This document shows positions 63,863 through 64,000 of a stretch of 64,000 bases of DNA, piece after piece. The translations under genes and the position numbers were made by a program. This stretch comes from Arthrobacter sp. Y81 (GTDB lineage: Bacteria > Actinomycetota > Actinomycetes > Actinomycetales > Micrococcaceae). The stretch spans positions 186,001 to 250,000 of the forward strand of contig NZ_PJIL01000006.1 of assembly GCF_002929335.1 (NCBI RefSeq), written 5' to 3'. Numbering within the stretch: the stretch's first letter is position 1; each line of letters opens with the position of its first letter. The notes under the pieces are model-generated. The model was not told the origin of the DNA and made no database searches. It saw nothing but the letters and a program-made list of their open reading frames with translations.

Positions 63863-64000
63863 CTAGAGTCCGGCAACCTGCCGGCCGGTGAAGGCAACCA
63901 GGCGTTCCATGCTTGCCGCCGATTCGTCAACCAATGTCTCGGCGGCAAAGCTCTTGCCGCGCATCTGGGGGCTGATGGTGTTCCGGGCGAGGCCCAGGAC
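63863..64000 (-). CDS. C-terminal end of an unrecognised protein, partial
   Basis: The minus strand is open from the right edge to a TAG at 63863-63865, giving 46 codons: GLARNTISPQMRGKSFAAET, then SAASMERLVAFTGRQVAGL. There are about 30 bases to the SRPBCC start, so it is probably the gene before it in one operon. I do not recognise the family from this short stretch. Confidence 0.5.
   Translation of the reverse strand, partial: VLGLARNTISPQMRGKSFAAETLVDESAASMERLVAFTGRQVAGL

Overview
The window is high-GC actinobacterial DNA. Gene content, codon bias and several lineage-typical proteins (DUF4193, DUF222/HNH endonucleases, MmyB-type regulators, an actinobacterial PrmC paralogue, a YtxH-like protein) point to the Micrococcaceae, most likely Arthrobacter, Pseudarthrobacter or Paenarthrobacter. 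It looks chromosomal. I found no tRNA, rRNA, CRISPR array, insertion sequence or phage module.

Layout. 1-2.9 kb: 5-oxoprolinase genes (pxpA, and pxpB cut by the left edge) divergent from a LysR regulator, then a small protein and a perfect 30-bp-arm hairpin. 3-5 kb: an RraA/HMG-aldolase-type protein with an aspartate-type aminotransferase. 5-10 kb: an MmyB-type regulator divergent from four NAD(P) oxidoreductases. 10-11 kb: small stress or envelope proteins. 11.3-18.8 kb: glycan enzymes (a debranching-type glucosidase, a GT4 glycosyltransferase and a large secreted alpha-amylase behind a LacI-type operator), with a PrmC paralogue between them. 18.8-31.6 kb: the most coherent metabolic island. 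A DUF1537 kinase-PdxA fusion is divergent from a five-gene Dpp-type ABC importer, an aldo/keto reductase, an HpcH/HpaI aldolase, a sialidase-fold protein, an SDR and a DeoR regulator. It reads as import and breakdown of an acid-sugar-containing substrate, with the fusion carrying out the last two steps towards dihydroxyacetone phosphate.

31.7-34.9 kb: two zinc alcohol dehydrogenases and a CMD protein, divergent from a cupin. 35-39.4 kb: a DUF222/HNH gene, then a second MmyB regulator divergent from a 14-TM-type MFS exporter. Its operator has the same core as that of the first MmyB gene. 39.5-42.4 kb: a class III aminotransferase and a graveyard of broken genes (cupin, IclR and an unrecognised fragment). 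42.4-49.4 kb: MepB, DUF1801, an amidohydrolase/APC-permease pair with a divergent TetR gene and operator, a FAD-Rieske oxidoreductase and a HhH-GPD glycosylase. 49.5-55.7 kb: a complete urease operon ureABCEFGD plus a nickel transporter, tightly coupled. 55.9-64 kb: DUF4193, a LacI regulator beside the remnant of a deleted sugar importer, a frameshifted second DUF222 copy inverted relative to the first, DedA, a PfkB sugar kinase, a frameshifted GH27 alpha-galactosidase, YciI, SRPBCC and a partial gene.

Two patterns cut across regions. Single-base indels in short homopolymers break or extend several genes, which could be real decay or read error. 15-bp (five-codon) tandem units recur near the 3' ends of unrelated genes. 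All family assignments come from reading the translations; no database search was run.
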